This document shows, in pieces, positions 36,265 through 49,500 of a stretch of 64,000 bases of DNA (within the stretch, counting starts at the first letter, position 1; each line of letters begins with the position of its first letter). Source of the stretch: Turritopsis dohrnii (taxonomy: Eukaryota > Cnidaria > Hydrozoa > Anthoathecata > Oceaniidae); the NCBI GenBank assembly GCA_027922465.2, contig BQMF02000036.1:1116001-1180000 (forward strand). The letters run 5' to 3'. Under the pieces are notes generated by a model. The model worked only from the letters and a program-made list of their open reading frames with translations. It was not told the DNA's origin and searched no databases. The translations under genes and the position numbers were made by a program.

Positions 36265-37369
36265 TTCTTGCTACGATTTAGCTCCATTTCAAATACATAG
36301 GCCATATGATTTGTAGTGGACAAAGTAAAAACTATTGGTTGAAAATTACATCCATGTTTTAGATGCCATGTTCGTATATTAACACATTTGCATTTTTTTG
36401 AAACAACAACTTTCACAAGGCATGACATTGTATCATGGATGACCCAATTAATTTTTATTCAGTGATTTATTATAACATCTATACATCAAAACATTTACGA
36501 TTGCCACATCAACGTCCAGTCAGAAATTTTGACTATTTATGACAGTCAAAGCCATCTCTTTGTTTTGCAAATCATTTTTCAGGTTTCAAAGAAAGACTTT
36601 TAACCCCTAATGAAGGATTTTCTTGTAGTCTTGAATTATACCTCTTTCAACCTCGAACCCAGGATCTCTTGCCTTTCCGAGTCAGCACGGATCATGCTTG
36701 GATTAATTTTTGAAACACCATTCAACAGTTTCGTTTCATTTTAATATCCAATAAGACTCTCACATTTCCGATTGGTATCCTAATACAACCTCGTACCCAA
36801 TGTTATTTCCATTGACATTTTAGATCACACTGTGTAGAGGGGTGGAACGGAAGTTTCATATGCGTTTTTTTATATAAACAACTAAGGTCAGACGTTAGTA
36901 GTAATGTTGATGACATTAAATGACCATTTTTTAGTAGTAATATTGCTTAATTTGTTGCTAAGCGTTAATCGAAATATATATATATATTTCCGGTCTAAAT
37001 AAGATGAAACATCAAATTTACAAATATTTACAAAAATTTGAACCCTAACAGATTTGTTATTTGATAACTCTTCATAAAAATGAAAACGCTTTTATCGTAC
37101 TTTGTATACAGTTCATACAGTTCATAGGACAGGATTCAAACATTAGACTTTAAGGTGTAAACCTTCTGAAATGTTTCTGGGTTAGTGAGGGTTAGCTTAG
37201 CCTCATTTGTTCAAATACTTTCATTAGTGTTTTCTCCGTGATAATGTAATGTTTGAGTCCTGTGACATAAACATACTCATTGTGGATATTTGATTTACAG
37301 ACAATATAGAATATGAACCAAAAATGATCAATTGAAATAATAAATTAGTAGATGGCAGTGCTATACTTG

Positions 37370-40300
37370 CTAGAACTTGTCCATCTGCAATTCGTATTCA
37401 TCCTTTTTCATCCACTGCAAGGCTAAAACCGAAGAAAAGATATTTCCTTATAAGCCTCCACAAAATTCTTGCAATCTATAAATATCGCATGAATGGCGCC
37501 ATTGGTGCATGTGTAAACAACACAGTGCTATCCCTAACGCAATTATAATTAAAATTTACAGAATACAGATAGGCAGACATTAACTTTTCCGATACAGTGA
37601 ACAAATTCAGGGTAGCTGACAAGCATTTTTCTCAAATTCAAAGTTTTCAAGGTCTTCTTCTCCATTTTCTGGTTATTTTTCAAGGTTTTATGAGGAATAT
37701 TTAGCCATTTTAAAAGTTTTTCAAAAAACCCTTCAGAAAATTTTTCTCAATCTACAGGTTCAGAAAGCTTCCAAACAAACATGCGTATCAAAGGACTCTC
37801 CGATAAAAATTGAGTGCTTTCTGATAATGGCATTCTCTTATGTTAACACAAACATTTCAAGGGTCCAGTTCCCATGTTTTTAAGGTATTCCAGGTCCGGC
37901 AGTTTACCTAAACCCCAGTAACTTTTTTCTCACTTTCAAGGGACAATAAGTGCTAAAGAAGAGAATTTCTAGGGCTACCCTATAAGGTTCAACACCATAT
38001 CAGCAACTCTATTACCGTGAAAAGTAGTGAGGGACTGATATGGAATTGAAGGAACTGATGCAGTTCAAGTCAAATGAACGCCACAAGATCTGTAGGACGG
38101 TCAAAGAATTGGTGATTCTACCACTGGGTAAATATTAGCCAATACAAAAAAAGTAACTTACCGTTATCCCGCCAGATAACAGCCTTTAAAACTTTCTGCA
38201 AAAAACAGAAACCATGGATATTATTAGAGACACTAGTTCATTGCTACTATGATGAAAAACGATATTGACTTACAATTTTCTTTTCAAAGAAGGTGAACAC
38301 CAACATGATTAAGATCTAAAGAAGACAAAATATATGCTCTCCATTATATCAATACAAAGATCATTGTTTTGATTCCTATATAAAACTTAATATCATGTAA
38401 GTCGGGCCAGCAGTTCTTTAAGCAGTCATTTTTATGGCTAAGTCTTTTCTGCACCCCTGTCTTGATTATTGACCTGTTAGTAGAAATTCCTAAAGCATTC
38501 ACCAAAAGCTTTTGCAGGCTCTTTATGGCCTTGGCTATGAACTAACAGTGAATTCAACCATCATAAATACAGTCTGGCGATCAGTATGGCCTGTGGACGA
38601 ATTTGTTAAAGATTCACTGCGAAAGGGTGCATTTCTATAGAAATATATACAACTTTTCGATAGAGATGCTCTTCACCGCAGTGTCTTTTTGACAATTTGG
38701 CCCACTGGGTAAATCTCAAAGTTTTAGCTTTATATGATTTACTGGAATAATATAAAACATGAATTAACCAGATTTTGAAGGAAATATATACTGCAACAAA
38801 TAACCTTAAGACGTAAGAAAGTTGATGTGAAATACTTACATGAGTAAATAACAAACATGCCCAAAACTAATGAAGGAAAGTAACAGAAAGTAAATACGAG
38901 TCATTAAACTTCGTCAAAGTCACTGCGAGGAAGAGCATTTTCGTTGAATAAGGGTGTATCCTTCTATAGAAATGCACTTCACCACAGTGAACATTCAACA
39001 AATTTGCCCGATTGGTAAGACTATTTGCAGTTGCTTTTATGCCTCTAAGAAAACAAAAACTTCAAATGAAGGACTTACAAAAGCGGTCCAGCCGAATGAT
39101 GTTTGATCGACCAACACTCCACCTAAGGCTGGCCCAAGAGCAGTGCTAAAACAAAGAAAGAAAAGAAAGCGTGACTTAAATTTGTAAACCTGCATGAAGG
39201 GGTTTTTATAACGAACGTTTAATTCTCTACTCAGGAGCGCTCCATCAACAGGTGTACCCCAGATTCCTTTAAGAGGGAATTTAATATAGCAACCATTTAC
39301 CCTATGCTTAGTCCAGAAGTATATATTCCAGAAATGATGCTTGAAGTGCCCAAGTGATTTGGTAAACCTGCAGCCCTACAAAAGATAAGAAGATAACAAA
39401 TTTATTTTTACAGAATAAACAACAATTACTAACAAAACGGGATGAAAGTAACAGGAGGTACCCAAAACAACATAACGTTTTATTATATTTCAAGTGTTTA
39501 AAGGGCAGCAGAAAAGACTGTGAATAATGCCGAATCAGTCACTGCGACGAAGAACATTTTCATTGATATTTCTATAGAAATGTAGTTCTTTCAATTTATT
39601 TCTCAATAAATTTGCCGACTGAGGTATTTGAGGGAGATCTGCTTTTCAGTTGCTTGAAAGTCAAAAAATTTGTTCACAACTGTAAATGCCCTTGCATAAA
39701 TACATACGTGGCACTTCCATTCATTGTCGGTAAGATTGGCACACTAGCCAATGATATACCAGCTCCAAGAAATACCAATGAGATACAAACTAAATATACT
39801 TTCCTGAAAACAAAAACAACATAAAAAACCAAATAAATAAAAAGAACCCATTTACTCCCCTCCCCTAGAGAATTCGTTTTTCAAAGAAAAGTACAGCCAA
39901 TGCTGTATACTACAACCAGACCCTAAGGGACCTTAAGCATTGTACACAGTATTCAATCACACTGGATTATGAAACAATTACAAAAACTTCACATTGGTAG
40001 TTCTTAACAGAGGTTTTACAGTATTTAGCTCATTCACAATGCCAGCATCACATATAAATTGATGTCAGAAAAACTCACGGCTTTAAGAATGATTGAAGGA
40101 ATGGTGCTGGACCAATCAGTAATAGACCAATAATAGAAACCGCAAACCCAATGATCATCAATAACCAAGAATTGACCTAAATTTGAAAACCAACTAAATT
40201 TAAAGACTCCTTGGATTTAGGTTGCAAGTTAAGAACAAAAAGAACAACAATTTCATTACAATTATTATCAGTTATTAAAAATTGCAAAGCTTGTAGAAGA

Positions 40301-43300
40301 AGAATTTTCAAGAGGACTTTCATCATCTATCCTAAGAAACCAATGACATCATCAGAGGGAGTTCAGAACAGACCAAAAAAATGTTTATAATAGTGTGGAT
40401 TCACACAGTTTCAGAAAGTGTCTATATGCTTGGTTAGTTCTGGATCTAGTATAGAACAGACGTTTTAAATACCCCAGTACCTTCTTGATGGCCGCTCTGT
40501 CGGAAATCAAAAGGCCATTCACCAATAAAATGGATAAATACGTAAAAATAACATTTCCAACGGTTTACAGCAATGCATTGGAAACCACAGTAAGTTCAAA
40601 AATACAAATGTCAAGATAAAACGGTATGTTTACCTTTCTATCTATCAGGATGCCAACGAATGGTGCACTAGCTGCGTATGTAAATGCATGTATCAAGAAC
40701 ACAAGGCCAGCCTTGTCGCTAGTCACACCTTTCTAGATATGAACATATGAAATTGTGAAACAAAGAAAAGACAAATCTCAATTCTTTACATTATTGACAA
40801 AAGAAGCAACAGTTTGAACAACTATATTCAAAAGCACCAAACATGATATTAACATACAATGTAGCCATTAAATTTCTTATGATGAATACAAATGCCAATC
40901 CCCTTATCCAAAGAGACTGCTAGCAAACTTTCAGTTATCAACTTGTTATTTGAACATGATGTGGCGTCTTTTATTTTTTACAGCTCTTTATGGTTCTTAA
41001 CATCTATATATTAATAGCCAATTCTCTGTCTGTCTGTCTGTCTGTTTGTTTGTTTGTTTGTTTGTTTGTAAGTCACGCAAAATGGTAGATTAAGTTGTGA
41101 GCGAAATTATTTCTTTTTTTGTGTGCGACGTGAGTTCGAAGCAAATACATTGCAACCCCAATCGAACGTGACTTTTTTTGGCTGATGAACTAATAGGAAT
41201 AACGTTTTGTTTTTATCATTATTGTTAGTTTTATATTCCACGTTGACTTGGCTTTGAAAACAGTACATCAACTAAATACAAAGAAACTAACTGATTAAAC
41301 ATTTTGGACAAAAAGCAGCAGTGGCAGAACGTGGCAGCATATGTTCGGTTTGCCACTAACTCTTGCCTGACTGTCTGAGACGGTTGAACTTTTTTTTTGA
41401 GCAAGCAATCAAAATGTTTAAAAACCGATAGGTAAAAAAGGAGTATCATATCAAAATAAAATGTTTTCTTTTTTGCTTTTCTTAATAAATTAATTTCTTC
41501 TTTTAATTGTTAAGCGTTCTGATCGAACGTTTTTTTATTCTATTTATTCATTTAGCACGTGCCTTTTTTCTCTCCTCCGTGTGAACTTTTTAAGAAGAGA
41601 AACCATTTTCCGCCTGTTTGATAGCACCCATGTTAGAGCGCGTAACTTTTTTAAAACAAAAGCTAATAAAAAGTTGAAGTTTTCTTTCTCTACGTTTTGA
41701 GTGTATTGTTACACTGATAAAAGATCGGTTTTACCAGAGGTTGTGACTTCGAATCTGCTTCTGGTTGAACACAAGTTATACGAGCCGTTTATAAGGAAAT
41801 TTGACGTTTATTGATACAGTGATACAGAGCAGGTGGACATGGGCGGCGAGCGACGCCGCCTTGGCGGCTAGTCTATATCTTAATAGCCGATTCTCTGTCT
41901 GTCTGTTTGTTTGTTTGTTTGTTTGTTTGTTTGTAAGTCACGCAAAATGGTAGATTGAGTTGTGAGCGAAATTATTTCTTTTTTTGTGTGCGACGTGAGT
42001 TCGAAGCAAATACATTGCAACCCCAATCAAACGTGACTTTTTTTGGCTGATGAACTAATAGGAATAACGTTTCGTTTTTATTATTTTGTTAGTTTTATAT
42101 TCCACGTTGACTTGGCTTTGAAAACAATACATCAACTAAATACAAAGAAACTAACTGATAAAACATTTTGGACAAAAAGCAGCCGTGGCAGAACGTGGTA
42201 GCATCTCGGTTTGCCAGTGTATCCTAACGTATCCTTGCCTGACTGTCTGAGACGGGTGAACTTTTTTTTCGAGTAATCAAAATGTTTAAAAACCTATAGG
42301 TAAAAAAAAAATATCATAAAACAAAATATTTTTTTTTGCTTTTGTCATAATAGTTGTCTTTAATCGATTTCTTTTAATCTATTTTATTTTATATCAGATC
42401 GAACGTTTTTTTATTCACTTGATTCATTTAGCACGTGCCTTTTCTTCTCTCCTCCCGTGTGATCTTTTTAAGAAAAGAAACCATTTCCCCCTTACGTTTG
42501 ATAGCACCCATGTTAGAGTGCGTAACCTTTTTAAAACAAAAGTTAATAAAAAGTTGAAGTTTTCTCTCTATACGTTTTGAGTGTATTGTTACACTGATAA
42601 AAGATTGGTTTTACCAGAGGTTGTGACTTCGAATCTGCTTCTGGTTGTACGAGCCGTTTATAAGGAAATTTGACGTTTATTGATAGAGTGATACAGAGCA
42701 GGTGGATATGGGCGGCGAGCGACGCCGCCTTGGCGGCTAGTCTATATATTAATAGCCGATTCTCCGTCTGTCTGTTTGTCTGTAAGTCACGCAAAATGGT
42801 AGATTAAGTTGTGAGCGAAATTATTTTTTTGTGTGTGCGACGTGAGTTCGAAGCAAATACATTGCAACCCCCAATGGAACGTGACTGTTTCTGGCTGATG
42901 AACTAATAGGAATAACGTTTTGTTTTTATTATTATTGTGTTAGTTTTATATTCCACGTTGACTTGGCTTTGAAAACAATACATCAAATAAATACAAAGAA
43001 ACTAACTGATTAAACATTTTTGACAAAAAGCAGCCGTAGCAGAACGTGGTAGCATGTTCGGTTCGCCAGTGTATCCTAACGTATCCTTGCCTGACTGTTT
43101 GAGACGGGTGAACTTTTTTTTCGAGCAATCAAAATGTTTAAAAACCGATAGGTAAAAAAAGAGTATCATGAATTAAAATATTTTATTGCTTTTCTTTTAA
43201 TAATTTAATTTCTTTTTATAAAGCGCTTCTCATCGAACGTTTTTTTTATTCTCTTTATTCATTTAGCACGTGCCTTTTTTCTCTCCTCCCGTGTGAACTT

Positions 43301-46300
43301 TTTAAGAAGAGAAACCATTTTCCCCCTGTTTGATAGCACCCATGCTAGAGCGCGTAACTTTTTTAAAACAAAAGCTAATAAAAAGTTTTTTTCTCTCTAC
43401 GTTTTGAGTGTATTGCTGTGCTGATCAACGATTGTTTTAAAAAATAAATAACACATCATGAAATTGGGATTTTTTTTTAACCATTGTTTAATCTGATATT
43501 TGATATTTGATTTCGAATCTGCCTCTAGGGATAACTGACGTTTTTGGGGGTCCGCGATACAGGCGATGGGGTGACGAAAAATTTGGGTCTAATTTTTTTG
43601 GGAGGGGTCTGTGACGTCATCAAAATCTTTGAAGAATGATATCTTTGTAACGGTTGATCGTAGCGGAACGATCCCATACATTTTTTTGATCAGTTTTTCG
43701 AGCTCTACAACATGGTAACACTTTCGGTTGCCAATTCCTTAATTTTATTTTTTGTGAAGTCAACGCATGCTGAACATGGGCGGCGAGCGACGCCGCCTTG
43801 GCGGCTAGTTTTCACATTAATGTTGGTCAACATTTCGTCACAAATCTGGTGCTGCTTACAAAATCTCTGCTAAAACATCATTTTGATGAAACATTTCAAG
43901 GACAGTATATTCTTTGGGTCCAAACATAGAGTTTCCAAAACGTACTTAGGTGATGGTCTCGATAACCCATATATCATATTACAGTAGTGTACATGAAAAA
44001 GAAAAATTGCCTTTTGATAAAGGGATTGGCATTTGTTTAACAAATACCGAACTTATCATAGCATACATAATAGTCCACCTTCGTTTTTATGGACATCCTT
44101 CTTATTAAATCACATATGTTTCGATGAGCGAAAGCATTCTTTTAGACAATTTTGTGATACCTATAACTAAGATGTTGAACTGACTAGAAATTAGTAACAA
44201 ATTCCATGAAAATGCGGCTGGCTATTTTGGGGGACATTCTGTAACCTGACATCTGAGGATGATGAGTTCAGTATTATGCACAAGGCTATTTCCTGATGAA
44301 GTTAGTAAAGAAATGTCAATTTTTTCAGTAAATCCATCAATTTTATGAAAGATAACTTTAAAGGATTTTAGAAAAGATTAACAATGTGAATAATGGAATG
44401 ACTCAAATAGATAGGGTAGAACATGAAACTTTATTAAGTTAGTTGAAGTTTTCTGTTGTTTAATATATTTAGAATTTCAAATTTGTTTTACCGGTCTTTA
44501 GTATCCTGCCGCAGTTTCCACCGACCAACCGCTATGGATTACTGTGTAAAACACTGTGCACAGTTAGTGTGCTGTTAGTGTGTGCCAAAGTGTCATTAAA
44601 AGATAACAAAGAATGCGAAATCAGTGTGAATGAATTAGAGTTAATAAAAGAAGCACTGGAATATATTAGTGTACACTTTTCCTAAACTAACACAGAAATT
44701 CAAATAGGGTCGCAGAAGAGGTGCATTGCATTAAACTTACCGGATATGTAATTTCGTTCAAATGATCGGCTAATGTTGGATCAAGAAATGCGACACTTGA
44801 CAGGATGATAATAAACGTTAATGCTGAAAATAATACAGAAGATGATGTGCTGTATGTAAACTCACCAGCTCAATAATCGATTCAATAAGGATTAAGTGCA
44901 GCTACCAGAAATGGTTAGTGACCGAGATAGGAAATTGTTTTAAAAAACATTTTTGATATGCACCTTTCTGTAAAATGCCTTTTCATATTTGAAAATATCG
45001 GAAAAGTATAATACATAAAATTAACATCTTAATATATTTGTTCATATTCAATTAATTATAAAGGAAACGATGGAATATGAAATTAACGTGGATTGTGTCA
45101 ATTTCTTGGAATAAAGTTGATAAAAAAAAACAGGAGCTGTTACTGAAATGCAACATACTTACTCATGAGAAGAATCTCAGGAATACGCAACACATCCAAA
45201 ATTGTCACTTCTTTTTCTTCTACTTCATCTTCGTTAACTATGAAAATGTTATCTTCGTGAAATGGAAAATGTCTTGCTTCTTGACTTTTTTCCAAATATC
45301 GTTTACAAAAATTACCTTGGCTTGGTAGGATGAACATAACCAGAACCAACTCAATCAATAAAGCACCACCAACCACAAGAAATGGCAGCTTGAATCCACC
45401 AGCCTGAAACATTAATTACTATTAGCTATCAAACTATTACTGAAATACTGAAACTTCGCTTTGGTTTAATTTTTAGCTGTTTATTCATCTGCAACAGATG
45501 GAGGAGTTAAAAACTCTAAACTCTTAACCAAAAAACGTTACCTTGAAGAGGAAACCGCCAATGACAGGGCCTAAAGTTAAACCTAGGCCAGTAAAGATTT
45601 CAGTTGATCCCTAAAAATGGAATGGCAATGAACTGATAAAACTGGAATTTCTTCCAATGAATAACCCTAATCCGTTGAGATAAGTAATATCTGACCACAT
45701 ACAGCTGAGTAGGATTTTTATGGGAGATTCAATAACAATATTCAATAACATAATGCATTGACATAACACAAGAGCATTACTTATCAAATATATATAAACT
45801 GGCCATTTGATTTACAGTGGTTACACTCTCGAAGAACTAACCACTCAACCATTGCTGTATCCTGCACATGATTACCATAAGAAAACAGCTTCAATATATC
45901 AGGCCATTTATAGAAGAAATGCTACTTACAAACATCAGACCAAGGTTATCTGGAAATGTAACAAAGATCAAAGCAAGGAAAGCAACTTCAGAGAATGTTA
46001 CACCGATAGCTGTCACACCTCGGCAGATGAAGCTAATTACGATGAATGTTGTTCCTGTGTACATTTCCCCAACAACCCTGAAACATTGAAGGTAAAAACA
46101 GCGAGTAGACAGATAACACTCAAGAAAGGACTTCAGAAATTTCAATTTCAAATTCAAGTGAAACATTTAGGTTCATACCCATATAAAATTTGACTTGCAC
46201 TCTCAAGCACTACGGCAATCATAATGCAGAATTTAATACCAAAGTAAGGCATCTTTTAAAAAGAGAGAAAAATAGGAAGTTATGTACAAGTAAAATATTA

Positions 46301-46486
46301 ATAACACACTCACAAAAACTTTTACAATTCTCAACTCAAACAAACAAAACCTAAAAAATAACTGATGACCGATCATAACGTAAGCTAATTAATCAGAAAT
46401 TGCGCCCGCAGCGAGCATAAGCGAGCGAGGAGGCATAGTAGTTTCATGAGATAGGCAAATGTCAGTTTCCGATTTTGTTCTTCATC

Positions 46487-46518
<32 letters not shown>

Positions 46519-49500
46519 TCTCCAACTTTTCGTGTTACTGTTACACGCTGATATATTTCCCGTTTCAAAACATGGTACTGTAAGTGGGTGACAGAATGTT
46601 TTTTCGTATCTTTCTCCTAATTTACTACTATATACTGTGGTATTTAGAAAGTTCGTCTGCTAAAACTGCTTAGACATTTTTCATATTACTTTTGTGTTGT
46701 TTTCGTAAAGGTAACGACAAGGTTTTTGAAGCACAGCTTAAAATCTGAAATTGCATTTTATTTTTATTTTTATATATTTATTTTATATTTTTGTATATGA
46801 TGTCTTAGCTCTTTTAAATCTTACCTACTTTTTATTTTGAATCAAAGCTCGAACCGCTTGAAATGATTTCTACTAATGGATTTTTCGCTATAATTTTTTT
46901 TTTTTTTCAAAAAAGTTTTTTTCTTTCGGTTCTTACAAAATTTCTTTAACAAAATCTTATTTTGGTTATAAGATATGTATCTATGGTTGCAGTTCACACA
47001 TTTCTTTTTTTTTGTAGCAATACTTTCTAATATTACTTGTAAGCTTTATTTACACTTTTTTAAAAGTATACAGTCCACTCTCGATAAGTGGAACCCCGGA
47101 TAAGTGGAACTTTCGTTTAGTGGAACCAATTTCTCCGGTCCCTGCATTAACAAACCTCTCTTATTTTATTCGGATAAGAGATAACAAAGTTTTATGCATT
47201 TTTTTAGCTGTAAGTAGATCTATTTGGTTTGCGTGTTCCCAGTTAGTGTAGCCACCGCTACACTATGCCACAAGGTTACACTGCCCATTAAATAATTCGT
47301 TGCTTGTAAAACTTTAGTATTTACACTTATATATGAGATTTTCGACACGCGTTTTCTTCATTGCATACAGATACTTTGATCACGATTTGTATTTGAAATA
47401 TTGTGTATCTTTTCCCATACATAAAAGACTGGCTTTGTCGAAATATTTAAAGTATGCCACTTATCAGGCCACAAATCAACCAAAAAATTTTTAAAAAAAT
47501 CCTTAAATTACAAAATGTTTGGGGTGGAAAGTTTTATTTTTTAATGGATGGCTTGCTGTGTGTAAAAATTGGAAAGCTCGAGCGCGGGGGCATTTTTAGC
47601 TAAAGCTACACGCTAGTAAACGATAAATAAATAATCAAGAAATGAGCGATATTCAGATAGTTCTAAAACTGTTAAACGTTAATGAGATAGAGTTTTGTTC
47701 TGTATTTTGCTTGATTTCTCGTGTCGCGAACAATCAGTGATGAGCTGAGAAAGTGTGTTGTTATTTTGTGGTCTGTGATACAGGCAATGGGGTGACAAAA
47801 ACATTTACTGGTGCAAAACATTTGACAGAATTTAAATATAGAAAGTTGAACAGAAACCAAGACCAATTTGTGTGTGAAATTAGACCAATTTTTTCTGTCG
47901 CCATCATGGCAGAACCAACAGTGTGTCAGTTACTACTGTGGATTTTGCAACTCCAGTGAGATTGAAAAAGTATGTCCTGGTCAGAAACAACAATTAGCAA
48001 TTCCGCAATTTTTTTCTCTGCAAATTAGTTGCAAAATTTGTTAAGTTGACACTCGTCAAATTGCCAATGCAAAATTAACCAATAAGGTCATATAAACCTA
48101 AATCAGAAAGCACAACAGTTTTGGTTTAACTTATCAAACTTTAGTATTTTTTGATAACTGCCCGCTATTTTGATTCAGCTATGTGGTAATACAAACAAAT
48201 CAAATAGACATGACTACTAAATAACTTTTGAAGAACTGTTGAAGAACTGTTGAACAAGACTATTGAATACTAATTGTAATAATATTGGAAACCCAAAAAT
48301 GAAATACAATTCTTAAGAAACAGATTTTTCACTCACCATTTTGCTAACAAGTGGTGCCAAGAGAAAAATGAGAATTGGGTGCACCGCAAATATCAAACCG
48401 GTTATGGTGCCATTTACACCCTTCTTGTGCGCCTATAATGAAAACTTCGGGCATGAAATTACATAGGGTAATATTGGGTAAGATGGGTCGGCGGTCGGGT
48501 TATTAAGTCATGAAGTGTCGATAGAGTGTATATAGAGCCTTAGGAAACAATAATTTTATTTCATATAAAATTTACATACGATTTAATATTGGATAATCGA
48601 GCCCATTCTCCTTCATAATGGTACCCCGAGCTTCGCAATTTCTCTTTTTCGAGTATTCTCGCAACTGTTCGCATGTTTTACTTATTTTCGAAAATCCAAA
48701 TCAATCTATTTCATCATGGATGATCAAAACATAATTAATTGTAATGTGATTGCACAACAGGGTGATATGAACCGTATTGTTGTGAGTGAAACTAACTCGG
48801 CCGTTGAGCCCTTGAGTAGTGAAGTGCCTGTCGTCGAAGAACAGGAGAGCCTCGAGGTCGTTGAACCATCCTTCAAGAGGCAGCGTTTCGAGCCATTGGC
48901 AGAAGAGAAACATAATGCTTATAAACTACCAGCAGAATTAGCTGACTATACAAATAAATATATGGACAGGTTTGCCCAAGACAAGGACATTCGAGACAGT
49001 ATAATGACTGAAAATCCTGTTCCTTCAAACATTCGTCAGCCTAAGAAGATGGACGAATTCTTTCGTGAGCTATTAGAGGAAAATGGATGTAGAGTAGAAT
49101 TAACTAACAGATGCCTATTTTTGTGTTCCTCTGCACCCAAAGTCTCAAAGTATGTCAGGTTCAGTGGCAGGGAAACCTGTACAAATTTCTATGCCTATGC
49201 TTTGGTCTTGGTCCAGCTTCACGAATCTTCACAAAGTTACTGAAAGTACCGATTTCTATATTGGGACGAATAAACATTCGTGTGATCATTTACTTAGACC
49301 ACATGTTGCTAATGAGCCAAACAAGGGAACACTTGTTCATGGCCTGCGACACTCTAATTTTCTTGATTCAACAGTTGGGATTTGTGATAAATCTAAAAAA
49401 GTCAGTGATAGAGCCATTCCAAACAATATGTTTTTTAGGCATGGAAATAGACTCGGTAGAGATGATCTTCAGGAGATCAAATGGTGGTTGAACAATATAA

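Larger units (their letters stand above)
36265..45815 (-). repeat. Right arm (B) of the large inverted duplication
   Basis: Reverse complement matches 3001-16943 exon by exon and through introns and the 3' flank (for example 36265-36440 against 16770-16943). Arm B is shorter because it lacks the LINE and TIR elements of arm A, but it carries the Helitron array at 41003-43808. Confidence 0.85.

Noticed and set aside
45800..45860. tRNA-like 5' half on the minus strand (GGTTGAGTGGTTAGTTC)
   Set aside because: It has an A-box-like start but no B box or acceptor pairing could be found, so not called as a tRNA or SINE.
45891..46193. Overlapping plus-strand open frames at 45807-46193
   Set aside because: They are shadows of the minus-strand transporter exon 45930-46077.
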